Position numbers and translations under genes: made by a program
Notes under the pieces: generated by a model
The model's database searches: none
Told to the model about the DNA's origin: nothing
What the model saw: only the letters and a program-made list of their open reading frames with translations
DNA from: Paraburkholderia oxyphila NBRC 105797
Lineage (GTDB): Bacteria; Pseudomonadota; Gammaproteobacteria; Burkholderiales; Burkholderiaceae
Assembly (NCBI RefSeq): GCF_000685075.1
Contig: NZ_BAYD01000004.1
Location: forward strand, 62,001-126,000
Reading direction: 5' to 3'
DNA length: 64,000 bases
Shown here: positions 37,011 to 46,012 of the stretch, piece after piece
Position numbering within the stretch: the first letter of the stretch is position 1
How the letters are laid out: every line of letters starts with the position of its first letter

Positions 37011-38101
37011 GCCAGCGCCTCCCCGCGGTCAAGCGCAGGCAAGCTTGCAGTCAACGCGCGCCAGCCGTCGAGTTCGACCGCGCCGGGCTTGCGTGCGCCG
37101 AACAGCATTGCAACGTTCTCGCCCTGCGCATCGAACAGCTCGAGCGACGTGACGATCCCGTCGCTCGTCGGCTTTCTCACGATCCAGGCTTGCGCGATCC
37201 GGTCTTCGCGCACGTGGAGGTTGAAGCCGGGATCGAGCACGTTGAGCCACGGACCCATCGAACGTATCGTCCGCACTGGGCCGGTATGGATCTGGATCAT
37301 GCCGTGATTGCCGACGAACACCATGATCGGCAACTGCGTGGCCGCCGCACTCTCGAGTACGCGCTTGAGCGAATCGGGCGCCACCGGGTAGGCGAATTCG
37401 TGCGCGGCAAGGCGCAGCGCCTGGGTGCGGGCGAGTCCGAACTTGCGCAGCATGCCGAAGAATTGATGCGTATCTGTCATCGCCGCCCAGGCGCTGCGCC
37501 AACCCGCGACGTCGATGGCGCTGTCGGGGCGCGCAGCGGCGGGTTCGGGGGCGGCCGCGACCTCGAGGCCCGCGATCTGATCGCGCATGCGCCAGCGTTC
37601 CACCACGGCATCAAAGGCGGCGTGATTGCTGTGGTCTCGCAGGAATATCTTGTGCACGGCATGGCCCTGTGCGTCGAAGAATTGCAGGCTCTTCATCGCG
37701 CCGTGCTCGGTTGCCTCCCGCACCGCGAATCCCGACGACCAGTTCCTGTAGAAGATGCGCAGATCGATCGCATGGCCCAGTGCAAGGCCAATTGGACCGT
37801 CGTGGCTCATCTCCTCGAACGGGCCATCCTTTTCGTGTACGGCGGCCTCGTTGCGCGTGAGCGCCATCACGGCGCCGAGCGTTGGCATCTCTTCGAACAG
37901 GTCAACGAAGCGCGGTTCGAGGCGAACGACATGTTCGCCGACAAACGCGGCCAACGCTTCGCCTTCGCTGACTCCGAGTGCTTGCGCGGCTTCGCGGTTG
38001 CGAAGCTTCCTTTCGTTCTTGACGCGCAGGAAATCTTCGCGCAGCAGATGCGGCGCGACGGGCGTGGTGCGGCTGGTGGTGGTAGCGAGTGAATTCAACA
38101 T
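37007..38101 (-). CDS. hmuS: Hemin-degrading factor / cytoplasmic heme-binding protein
   Basis: A 364-residue duplicated HemS/ChuS family protein that receives or degrades heme in the cytoplasm. Each half carries the family fold (LGAVMALTRNEAAVHEKDG, then IMVFVGNHGMIQIHTGPV) and the heme-proximal region MGPWLNVLDPGFNLHV. GAAAGGAGATTGCC precedes the ATG at 38101. Overlaps hmuT by 4 bases; 66 bases after the receptor gene, so the operon is receptor-hmuS-T-U-V. Confidence 0.9.
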   Translation of the reverse strand: MLNSLATTTSRTTPVAPHLLREDFLRVKNERKLRNREAAQALGVSEGEALAAFVGEHVVRLEPRFVDLFEEMPTLGAVMALTRNEAAVHEKDGPFEEMSHDGPIGLALGHAIDLRIFYRNWSSGFAVREATEHGAMKSLQFFDAQGHAVHKIFLRDHSNHAAFDAVVERWRMRDQIAGLEVAAAPEPAAARPDSAIDVAGWRSAWAAMTDTHQFFGMLRKFGLARTQALRLAAHEFAYPVAPDSLKRVLESAAATQLPIMVFVGNHGMIQIHTGPVRTIRSMGPWLNVLDPGFNLHVREDRIAQAWIVRKPTSDGIVTSLELFDAQGENVAMLFGARKPGAVELDGWRALTASLPALDRGEALA

Positions 38102-38167
38102 GGCAATCTCCTTTCTTTGCAGGCTGAATAAAGAACCGGCGTAGCGGACAGGCGCGGGGTCCGGATA

Positions 38168-40495
38168 TCAGAAGTCCATCTTCATGCTTACCGAGACATT
38201 GCGGCCCGGCGCCGTATACGCGTCGAGTACTGGCGACGATTGCGCGATGCCGCGTACGTCCGACCAGTTCCAGTACTTGCGGTCGAACAGATTGAACACG
38301 CCCAGATACGCGACGACGTGCTTGGTGAAGCGATAGCCTCCACGCAGGTCGACAACGAAGGAAGAGGGCGATGTGAAGCAGGGGATCGATTGACGCCGGG
38401 CATTGAGGCAGGTGCCGGATGCGATGTCGCTCTCGCTCTTCGCCAGTTGGAACAGCAGGTCGGTCTGGACGAACCAGCGCTCGCCCGGCTCGAAGCGCAC
38501 GCCCAGCACCGCGGAGAAGGGATTCACTGTGTTGAGCGGCTGGCTCGGCTCCCCTTCGTTCTGCATCGTGCCCTTCGTATAGGCCATGGCCGTCTTGAGC
38601 GTCACGCCGTTGGGCATGACCCACTCGGCGCGGCCTTCGAATCCGTAGATGCGTGCCTTTGCGAAGTTCACGTACTGATAGACAAGCGGGTTCGACGCCG
38701 TTCCCGCACCGCCGATGGTGCGCTGAGTAATGAAGTCGCGGTAGTTGCCGCCGAAGGCTGCCGTGCCATAGCGGAGCGCCCCATAGCCTGTGCCGAGCTT
38801 GCCGCGCAGACCGACTTCGATCGTGTCGCTGGTTTCGGGTTTCAGGTCAGGATTGCCGATCGACGTATAGCCGTAAATCGGATTGGCGAAACTGTTATTG
38901 ACCTGATCTGGCGTGGGCGTGCGAAACCCGTGTGCGTACTGGGCATACGGCGTCAGCGCAGGCGATATCTGGTAGAGCACGGCAAGCCGCGGCGAAAGCG
39001 CGTGGTCGCTCGTCGATACGGCGGTGCCCGCGTAGAGCGGATCGTCGGTGCGAGGGCTGAGACGGTACGCGTCGAAGCGCAGGCCTGGCGTTACCGTGAG
39101 CTTGCCGTAACCGATTTCGTCCTGCACGAACGCGCCCACCAGCGTGTAGTCGGTGTCGGGAAACGCCTTGTTTGGGAACGGCAGTTCGCCGACGCCAGGC
39201 ACCGTGCCGTTACGCAGGTTCTTGACGCGGTCGAGGCTGCCGTCGGCGCCGTAGACGAGCTTGTGCCCGAGTGCCCCTGTCGTGAACGCACTTTCGGCAA
39301 ACGCCGAGCCGCCGAAGACGTTTTCCGAGTAGGTGTTGTCCCGTGTACGGGATGGCGAGCTGCCACGCCTCTCGTTCGAAAACTGGTCCTGATAGGAGTC
39401 CTGATAGTAAAGCTGAAAATGTGCGGTCTGAAGGTAGCGATTGCTACGGTCCGAGAAGTCGTAGTCGAGGCTGTACCGGTTGCGCTCGAGCTTGTTGTTG
39501 TCAGTGAGCCCGAGCGTCGTCGGCGGATTGATGGCCGATAGCACGTTCGTGTCGATACGCTGTTGCACCGTTTCCGCGGTGAACTTGAGCGTGTCGTGCG
39601 CAGTTGGCGTCACGACGATCTTTCCTAGCAGCGACTCAGTGTAGGTATCCTGCGGATTCGCAGTCGTGCGCAGCGTGCTGGCCGAGTTGTTCGAGCCCAT
39701 CGTGTCTGTCTCATGGCCTCGTCGCCCGTCGGCAATGATCATGCCTTGCACGAGATCGTTGCCGGCCGCGGCTGAAACCGTGCCGCCAAAACTGCGGTCC
39801 GCGGACGCATAGCTTGGCCGCAGCGAGAAATAAGTCTTCTTGCCGTAGATGTCGAGCAGGTCCCGCGGATCTTTGGTGATGAAATTCACCGCGCCTGTGA
39901 GGCCATCGCTACCGTAGAGCGCCGAAGCGGGGCCACGCAGAATCTCAATGCGTTTCAGCGTCTCGACATCGGCGTAGTCTCCGCGGCCGGCTTCGAGCGG
40001 GCCGAAAGAGAAGGCGCTCGGCAGGCGGATGCCGTCCTCCATCAGCAGGATGCGATTGCCTTCGAGGCCACGAATGTTGATGCTCGAGTCGTTGTCCCTG
40101 CCGCCGCCTTGCGCTGCTGACGTCGGGCGATACGGAGCGCGCGGCACGGTGACGCCTGGCTCATAGCGCAGGGCGTCCTTGACGTCGTTCGCCTGCTGCT
40201 CTTCGATATCCTCGCTCGTGATGACCGATACGCTTGCGGCCGTGCGGCTGGCCGGCGTGGCGACACGCGTGGCCGTGACAGTCACAGGGTCGAGTTGATC
40301 GTTGACACCCCGCGCGGCGAAGAGCATGGCAGCCGGTGCTGGCTGCACGGCGGCAGTAGACGCCGCAGCCGGTGCGGCCTCGGAGGAGGCCGTGGGTGAG
40401 ACCATACCGGCCGCATGTCCGGCAGTAGCGTGGAGGCTGAAGGCACCAAAGAATGCTGCGCAGACGCGACGCGGTGTCAAATGAAGCGGATGCAA
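38168..40495 (-). CDS. hmuR: TonB-dependent heme/hemoglobin receptor
   Basis: A 775-residue outer membrane receptor of the heme/hemoglobin/transferrin family. After a signal peptide and Ala/Pro-rich linker comes the TonB box-like DPVTVTATRV, a plug domain (VSVITSEDIEEQQANDVKDALRYEPGV, INIRGLEGNRILLMEDGIRLP) and a 22-strand barrel with YAQYAHGFRTPTPDQVNNSFANP; it ends VSMKMDF, with the usual C-terminal Phe. The start is TTG at 40495, supported by GGGAGAA 6 bases upstream and the signal sequence. First gene of the heme operon, behind a Fur-controlled promoter. Confidence 0.92.
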   Translation of the reverse strand: MHPLHLTPRRVCAAFFGAFSLHATAGHAAGMVSPTASSEAAPAAASTAAVQPAPAAMLFAARGVNDQLDPVTVTATRVATPASRTAASVSVITSEDIEEQQANDVKDALRYEPGVTVPRAPYRPTSAAQGGGRDNDSSINIRGLEGNRILLMEDGIRLPSAFSFGPLEAGRGDYADVETLKRIEILRGPASALYGSDGLTGAVNFITKDPRDLLDIYGKKTYFSLRPSYASADRSFGGTVSAAAGNDLVQGMIIADGRRGHETDTMGSNNSASTLRTTANPQDTYTESLLGKIVVTPTAHDTLKFTAETVQQRIDTNVLSAINPPTTLGLTDNNKLERNRYSLDYDFSDRSNRYLQTAHFQLYYQDSYQDQFSNERRGSSPSRTRDNTYSENVFGGSAFAESAFTTGALGHKLVYGADGSLDRVKNLRNGTVPGVGELPFPNKAFPDTDYTLVGAFVQDEIGYGKLTVTPGLRFDAYRLSPRTDDPLYAGTAVSTSDHALSPRLAVLYQISPALTPYAQYAHGFRTPTPDQVNNSFANPIYGYTSIGNPDLKPETSDTIEVGLRGKLGTGYGALRYGTAAFGGNYRDFITQRTIGGAGTASNPLVYQYVNFAKARIYGFEGRAEWVMPNGVTLKTAMAYTKGTMQNEGEPSQPLNTVNPFSAVLGVRFEPGERWFVQTDLLFQLAKSESDIASGTCLNARRQSIPCFTSPSSFVVDLRGGYRFTKHVVAYLGVFNLFDRKYWNWSDVRGIAQSSPVLDAYTAPGRNVSVSMKMDF

Positions 40496-40607
40496 GAAAG
40501 GTTCTCCCAGTCACGAGTTTGGATCGAAAAGCTGGCTGGGCGAACGCGATGCCTGGCTGGCGCGCGCATTGGCATTGTCCAATGCATACGGCGCTGACAA
40601 GCTGAGA

Positions 40608-40636
40608 ATTGTAATGAGAATCATTATCAAAAGCAA
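40608..40636 (-). promoter_or_regulatory. Fur-regulated promoter of the heme operon
   Basis: On the minus strand a -35 TTGCTT (40636-40631) and a -10 TACAAT (40613-40608) are 17 bases apart. The spacer is nearly all Fur box: GATAATGATTCTCATTA (40628-40612), with perfect TAATGA-GAA-TCATTA arms. Iron-bound Fur would occlude the promoter. The leader to the TTG start is about 105 bases. Confidence 0.85.
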
Positions 40637-40834
40637 TGAAAATGAAAGGAATATCGGGATACCTGTTGTCCGTTCGGCGGCGCGCGGTATATAGCGCCTG
40701 GACCCCACGCACAGTCGAGTGATGTGCCGGTTTAGTTTGATTGGAAAGCAAATCTATACAGGACCAAAAGACAGGCGGCGCCCGGCTTGGGGGCGCCAGA
40801 CTGGAAAATTGTGCGAAACGCAAAGGCACACCGG
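40637..40834. other. Intergenic region between heme receptor promoter and peroxidase remnant
   Basis: No gene seen. It separates the heme operon promoter from the 3' end of the broken peroxidase gene, which is transcribed in the same direction. Confidence 0.5.
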
Positions 40835-41564
40835 CTACGGCTGCGCGGCGAGCGCAGGCGAGGGCGCTGAGGTGGGAACCGCGGTTGGCGCTGCGGTTGG
40901 CCTATAGGCGCCGGTGAGCGAGTTGAGGAAGGCAGTGAGCGCGTCGACATCCGCATCCGAAAGCGTGGCGCCGAGCTGATACTGCGCCATCTTGCGCACC
41001 GCCTCACGCAGATCCGTTACGCTGCCGTCGTGGAAATACGGTGCCGTGAGCGCCACGTTGCGCAGTCCCGGGACCTTGAACCACTGGCGATCGCGCGTGT
41101 CGTGCGTGACGTTCTCGCGCCCGTTGTCGGCGTCGGTCAGCGCATCGCCGCGCGCGGCGAAGTAATCCCCGGCTCGGCCCATGAAAGCGCATCGGCGGCA
41201 TCGTGTCGTTCGTCACCACGCGCTCGAGCTTGGCGAGATCGGCCTGCGCGGGCGGCGTGCCGTCGCGCAACGCGCTCGACAGCGGGTCGAGACGGAAGTA
41301 TCGCTGGCCCTTGTCGATGTCGTACTGCGAGCGCTGCCGGATGCCGGGCAGCGCGGCGTAGGGCGGCAAGACGGCCTTTGCCGAGTGGCAGTAGTAGCAC
41401 GCGTTGCGATCGAGGATGTCGCGAATGCGTCCGGCGTCGGCCGACGCGGCGGGCTGTTCGGCCGCGCTTTCGGCGTAGAGCGTGTCGTGATACCAGGCGA
41501 TGCCACTGAGGCCGAGATAGCCGGCCGCGACAAGCGCGGCCAAGCCGACGAGGATCTTTTTCAT
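40835..41564 (-). pseudogene. Cytochrome c peroxidase-like gene with large internal deletion
   Basis: The first part (from 41564) encodes an N-terminal membrane anchor (MKKILVGLAALVAAGYLGLSG), a CYYCH heme site and the stretch VVTNDTMPPMRF. The last part (from 41182 on, in another frame) encodes MGRAGDYFAARGDALTDADNGRENVT, FKVPGLRNVALTAPYFHDGSV and LTAFLNSLTG, the C-terminal end of the same family (YhjA-like tri-heme peroxidases, about 460 residues). The middle, with two heme-binding CxxCH motifs, is missing, and the junction at ...MRFHG/MGRAGD near 41180 shifts frame. So the gene is broken by a deletion of roughly 250 codons; an assembly collapse is the alternative. Confidence 0.7.
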
Positions 41565-41832
41565 TGTGGGCACGAGTTGCAGGAAACCTGGGAATCCTGA
41601 GCGGATATCCGGCCCGCACATGCCCTGGAACATGGCGGCAGCAGAGGCGAGGGCACGCAGCCGGATCAGCGTGCGATGCTACCGATACCCGGCAAGCTGG
41701 CCATTGCGGCATATCAAGCCGCACGACGTTTCATACGGCGAGCGGATGGGGCCGAACAACGCAGAACAGCGATCGTGGCTCACACGGGAAACGCGTAAAA
41801 TCGGCTGCGTTTCCCTCTCAGCATTCATCGTC

Positions 41833-42588
41833 ATGCCCGCGGATCGTCCGCTCAAAAAAGAAGAAGGCGTCGCCGTCATCGACCGCGCTTGCGCCATCCT
41901 GTTCGCGTTCCGTCCCGAGGACGGCGCACTCACGCTCGCCGAACTCGCGGCCCGCACCGGCCTCTACAAGAGCACGCTGTTGCGCCTGGCCGGCGCGTTG
42001 ATCCAGCATCGGCTGCTAGTGCGTCTCGACGACGGCCGCTATCAACTCGGGCCGGCCACCTTCGCGCTCGGCGCCCTCTATCAACGCAGCCTCAATCTGG
42101 GCGACATCCTGTTGCCGCTCATGCGCGAACTCATGGAAGCCAGTGGGGAGAGCGTGTCGTTCTACGTGCGCGAGAATGCGGTGCGCGTGTGCCTGCATCG
42201 CGTCGATTCGAAACACGTCGTGCGCCATCACGTGCGCGAGGGCGACGTGCTGCCGCTGGAGACGGGTTCAGGCGGGCGGGCCTTGCTCGCGTTCAGCGGC
42301 GAGCCGGGCGAGGCGTTCGAGCGTACGCGGCAGGACTTCTACTGCGTGTCGATCGGCGAGCGCGAGCGCGAAACCGCGGGGGTGTCGATGCCCGTGTTCG
42401 GCGTGCACGGCGCATTGCGCGGCGTGCTCACGCTCGCCGGGCCGAGCTCGCGCATCGATCGCGCGTTCATCGACGCGAATCTCGATGCGCTGTTCGACTG
42501 CGCCGCGCGCGCCACCGACGCGCTGGGCGGCGACTCGCGCGCGCTGCGTGCCGCACGGCGCGCACATGCCGGAAATGCAGGCGCTTGA
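41833..42588 (+). CDS. IclR family transcriptional regulator
   Basis: A 251-residue regulator with an N-terminal winged helix-turn-helix (ALTLAELAARTGLYKSTLLRLAGALIQHRLLVR) and a GAF-like effector domain (LGDILLPLMRELMEASGESVSFYVRENAVRVCLHRVD). ATG 41833 is preferred over upstream in-frame starts because the family begins just before the helix-turn-helix. It converges on the citryl-CoA lyase/CoA-transferase pair, and an IclR-type palindrome precedes that operon. Confidence 0.88.
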   Translation: MPADRPLKKEEGVAVIDRACAILFAFRPEDGALTLAELAARTGLYKSTLLRLAGALIQHRLLVRLDDGRYQLGPATFALGALYQRSLNLGDILLPLMRELMEASGESVSFYVRENAVRVCLHRVDSKHVVRHHVREGDVLPLETGSGGRALLAFSGEPGEAFERTRQDFYCVSIGERERETAGVSMPVFGVHGALRGVLTLAGPSSRIDRAFIDANLDALFDCAARATDALGGDSRALRAARRAHAGNAGA

Positions 42589-42630
42589 GCGCTGCGCGCG
42601 CGGGCCGCTTGTGCGTTTGGGCGGCTGGTT

Positions 42631-43527
42631 TCAGGTGCCGCCGGGTTCGAGATGGCGCTCGCTGGGCCCCGTGTATGCGTATGGGATCTGCCGCGGCATC
42701 GGCCCTTTGTTGCGCTCGCCGCGCCCGCGTTGCTCCCAGGCATGCGCGAGTATGCCCACCGCGCGCGACAGACAGAACACGCCGCGCGCGAGCTCGGGCG
42801 CGAAGCCCAGTTCCGCGTAGATCACCGCGGTCACGCCGTCGATGTTCATCGGCACCGGCTTGTCCTTGCGCTTTTTCAGCAGTGCTTCGATTGCCCGCGC
42901 GATCTGCGCATAGCGTCCACCGATGATGCCCGCTGCGACGCGCGCATCCACAAGCTCGAGCAGCCGCCCGGCACGCGGATCGACGGGATGGAAGCGATGC
43001 CCGAAGCCCGGGAGATACTTTCCGTGTGTCGCGATGAACGCATCCACGCCTTCTTCGACTGCGTCCTCGAGCGCGCTGCCCGCGTCGATGCGCCGGGCAA
43101 TCGCTTCATAGAGTTCGACCGCCTGTTGGCCCGCGCCGCCGTGCACATCGTCGAGCGCATTGAGCGCCGACGCCATCGCGCCATTCAGCGGCAGCCCGCA
43201 ACTCGTCGCCATGCGCGAAATCGCAATCGACGGCGCCTGAGGCCCATGATCGACCGAAGCGACGAGCGCCGCTTCGAGCAGCGACGCTTCACCTTCACCG
43301 GGCAGTTCGCCGCGCAGCATCAGCCAGATCATCTGCGGGAAGCTCACGCGGCCGATGAGCTCCTGGATCGGGTAGCCGCGTACGACGATCGACCCCGGGT
43401 GAATGTCGATGATCGACGTGCGCCAGTAGTCGGCGCACAGCGCGGCGAGATCGGCAGGGTGCGCGGCGGGTGAGGAGGGCGATGAGGGCGAAGCGGGTTG
43501 GGCCGATGCGTCGTTCGTCGTGGACAT
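42631..43527 (-). CDS. Citryl-CoA lyase-like (single-domain citrate synthase fold)
   Basis: A 298-residue protein with the citrate synthase fold but shorter than citrate synthase (about 430). The catalytic triad is conserved: His129 in DDVHGGAG, His177 in GFGHRFHP and Asp230 in MNIDGVTAV. Such short members cleave or form citryl-CoA-like thioesters. It begins 2 bases after the CoA-transferase stop, so the pair may activate a tricarboxylate or hydroxy acid to its CoA ester and then cleave it. An N-terminal Ser/Pro-rich tail is unlikely to be functional. Confidence 0.75.
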   Translation of the reverse strand: MSTTNDASAQPASPSSPSSPAAHPADLAALCADYWRTSIIDIHPGSIVVRGYPIQELIGRVSFPQMIWLMLRGELPGEGEASLLEAALVASVDHGPQAPSIAISRMATSCGLPLNGAMASALNALDDVHGGAGQQAVELYEAIARRIDAGSALEDAVEEGVDAFIATHGKYLPGFGHRFHPVDPRAGRLLELVDARVAAGIIGGRYAQIARAIEALLKKRKDKPVPMNIDGVTAVIYAELGFAPELARGVFCLSRAVGILAHAWEQRGRGERNKGPMPRQIPYAYTGPSERHLEPGGT

Positions 43528-43529
43528 GG

Positions 43530-44732
43530 TCAGATGACTCCTTGTGCATGCAGCGCGTCGATCTGCGCGGCGTCATAGCCGAGTTGCGCGAGCGTTTCGC
43601 GCGTGTGCGCGCCGAGCGTGGGTGCGGGCGTGGCGGGCGCGGCGTCGCCGTCCGAGAGGCGCAGGCCCGCGCGCGTCACGCGCTGCGCGGCCTCGCCCTC
43701 TGCGGCAGCGAACTCGCGCACGAAGCGCCGCTCGGCCAGATGGGGATGCGCGAGTATCTGCGGCACCGAGAGCACGCGGCCTACCGGTACGCCGCGTTCG
43801 AGCAGACGCGTCTCCCAGTTCGCGGCGCCGTCGCCCGCGAGCGCGGCCTCGATCTCGGCCTTGAGTTCGGCGCGATATTGCTTGCGCAGATGGCGCGCGG
43901 CGAAGCGTGCGTCGCGCGGCAGGTCGGGGCGGCCGATCACCTCGCACAGGCTCTCGAACTGGCGCGTCTCGTTTGCAGCGATGTTCAGCAGGCCGTCGCC
44001 GGTCCTGAACGTGCCCGAGGGCGCCGCGGTGAAATTCTCGTTGCCCATGGGTGCGGGCTCCACGCCCGCGTTCAGATAGTTCGACACGACCCAGCCCATC
44101 GTCGCGAGCGTGGCTTCGAGCATCGAAACATCGAGGCGCCGGCCGCGACCCGTCGTGCGCGCCTCGACAAGCGCCGCGCAAATGCCGAACGCCGCCGTGA
44201 GCCCGCCCACTGTGTCCGAGACCGGATAGCCCACGCGCAGCGGCGCGCTTGCGGCGTCGCCGGTCACGCTCATCACGCCCGCCATGCCCTGGATGATCTG
44301 ATCGTAGGCAGGGCGTGGCGAGAGCTCGCCGGAATCGCCAAAGCCGGAAATCGCGCAATAGACGAGGCGTGGATTCATTGCGGACAACTGATCGTATCCA
44401 AGACCCAGACGATCCATCACGCCGGGGCGGAAGTTCTCGACCAGCACGTCGGCGTTTTTCACGAGATCGAAGAAGATCGCCTTGCCGCGCGCGTCCTTCA
44501 GGTTCAGCGTGATCGAGCGCTTGCCCGCGTTCACCGCCACGAACGAGGCGCCCATATTGCGCGCGGCGGCCTCCTTGTCGGCGCCGAGGCGGCGCGCCAG
44601 ATCGCCGCCTTCCGGGTGCTCGATCTTGGTGACATCGGCGCCGAGAAGGGCCAGTTGATACGCACAGAATGGACCTGCGAGCACGTTCGACAAGTCGAGA
44701 ACGCGCACGCCGGCTAAAGGCAACTGATTCAC
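43530..44732 (-). CDS. CaiB/BaiF family CoA-transferase
   Basis: A 400-residue family III CoA-transferase that moves CoA between carboxylic acids. Motifs are VRVLDLSNVLAGPFCAYQLALLGADVTKIE, KNADVLVENFRPGVMDRLGLGYDQL and SDTVGGLTAAFGI, holding the catalytic Asp. GTG start with AGGAGGCGCC upstream. First gene of a two-gene operon with the citryl-CoA lyase-like gene. Confidence 0.9.
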   Translation of the reverse strand: MNQLPLAGVRVLDLSNVLAGPFCAYQLALLGADVTKIEHPEGGDLARRLGADKEAAARNMGASFVAVNAGKRSITLNLKDARGKAIFFDLVKNADVLVENFRPGVMDRLGLGYDQLSAMNPRLVYCAISGFGDSGELSPRPAYDQIIQGMAGVMSVTGDAASAPLRVGYPVSDTVGGLTAAFGICAALVEARTTGRGRRLDVSMLEATLATMGWVVSNYLNAGVEPAPMGNENFTAAPSGTFRTGDGLLNIAANETRQFESLCEVIGRPDLPRDARFAARHLRKQYRAELKAEIEAALAGDGAANWETRLLERGVPVGRVLSVPQILAHPHLAERRFVREFAAAEGEAAQRVTRAGLRLSDGDAAPATPAPTLGAHTRETLAQLGYDAAQIDALHAQGVI

Positions 44733-44775
44733 GGTGGCGCCTCCTGAACAAGGTAAAAGGGCATCGCAGCTGTAT

Positions 44776-44804
44776 CGTTCTGCGTAGCAGAACGACGTTC
44801 TATA
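44776..44804 (-). promoter_or_regulatory. IclR-type operator before the CoA-transferase operon
   Basis: Inverted repeat CGTTCTGC-GTA-GCAGAACG (44776-44794) matches the form of IclR-family sites (TTCnGC...GCnGAA). On the minus strand a -10-like TATAGA (44804-44799) lies just before it. A weaker GTTCTATAAAAC half-site overlaps the -10. Confidence 0.55.
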
Positions 44805-45106
44805 AAACGTGAGCGGATGATAGCGCGAGCCATCTAGAGCATCGGCCCAGGGATTTCACGGAGCGCGATGCGCTCGCGTCCACTGTGCTGCCACGTTGCG
44901 TACGAAAGCATGGGCGCGGCCTCGCGCAGGGCGGCGCATTCGTGTCACGACCAGCCAGCCACTGGTAAGCTCAATCGTACGAAGCATGGACCCCATCATC
45001 CCCATGCTTCGCTGACCATTGCCAGCTTGCGCAGGGAGGGCGCAGGGCAATGCGGCAGGCCGCGAATCGGCGGCCGGAACCGACGACCTTTCAGTCAGGA
45101 GACGAT
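44805..45106. other. Divergent intergenic region
   Basis: No gene supported between the CoA-transferase promoter (minus strand) and the lipoprotein gene (plus strand). CAGGAGACGAT at its right end is the ribosome site of the lipoprotein gene. Confidence 0.5.
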
Positions 45107-46012
45107 GTGAACAAAAAAGTCTTCCCTGGAGTCATTGCGCGAGCGTTGCCGGCAACGCTCGCGACCTCGGCTTGCGTGGCGCTCATGGGCGCTGTCGTGC
45201 TAGGAGGCTGCGCTCATCCGCAAACGCAAGGCGAGCCGGTGCCCGCGCAATCGAACGTGCCGTCGCCGCTCAACGACCTCGGCATCGGGCCGGGCGAGGG
45301 CGGGCAAGGCGGCGAGGGTGGCACACCCGATGTCGATGCGCGCGCAACGGACGCGCTCGACGCCATGGGCGAGTATCTGCGCACGCTGCGTAGCTTCGAG
45401 GTGGACGCCGATACCTCAACCGACGTCGTGCTCGACAACGGCCAGAACGCCGCGCTCCTGCGTCACGCCGTGCTCAAGGTGAAGCGGCCCGATCGCATGC
45501 GCGCCGACATCACCGGCAATGGCAATGTGCGCGGCCTCGTCTACGACGGCCATCGCTTCACGATCTTCAATGAGAAGAAGGGCTACTATGCGCGGCACGA
45601 CGCGCCACCCACGCTCGACGGGCTCGTGCACGATTTGGCCGCCAACTGGCACATCGAGGCGCCGCTCGTCGACCTGTTCTATTGGGGCAACGGCAAGTCG
45701 GACGACGCCGCAATCAGCTCGGCGCAAACGCTAGGCGTGGAGAAGGTCGACACGCGCAGCTGCACACACTACGCCTACCGGCAGGCGGGCGCGGACTGGG
45801 AACTGTGGATCGAGACAGGGCGCCGACCGCTGCCGTGCAAGATGATCATCACCGATACGACCCAGCCGACGCGTCCGCGCCATGAAGTGACGTATCACTG
45901 GAAGCTCAATGCGGCCTTCCCGCCATCGACATTCGTGTTTCATCCGCGGCCCGGCGCGCGGCAAATCGAGCTCAAGCCCGCGGATCGTCCGCCTTACGAG
46001 GAGGCGGAATGA
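45107..46012 (+). CDS. DUF2092-like lipoprotein
   Basis: A 301-residue predicted lipoprotein. The signal peptide ends in the lipobox LGGC (Cys35), followed by a Gly/Glu-rich linker. The body is a DUF2092-type, LolA-like beta fold (VVLDNGQNAALLRHAVLKVKRPDRMRADITG ... YHWKLNAAFPPSTFVFHP). The GTG start at 45107 is supported by AGGAGACGAT. Its stop overlaps the start of the Pro/Gly-repeat protein (ATGATG), so they are coupled. Probably periplasmic side of the outer membrane; function unknown. Confidence 0.75.
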   Translation: MNKKVFPGVIARALPATLATSACVALMGAVVLGGCAHPQTQGEPVPAQSNVPSPLNDLGIGPGEGGQGGEGGTPDVDARATDALDAMGEYLRTLRSFEVDADTSTDVVLDNGQNAALLRHAVLKVKRPDRMRADITGNGNVRGLVYDGHRFTIFNEKKGYYARHDAPPTLDGLVHDLAANWHIEAPLVDLFYWGNGKSDDAAISSAQTLGVEKVDTRSCTHYAYRQAGADWELWIETGRRPLPCKMIITDTTQPTRPRHEVTYHWKLNAAFPPSTFVFHPRPGARQIELKPADRPPYEEAE

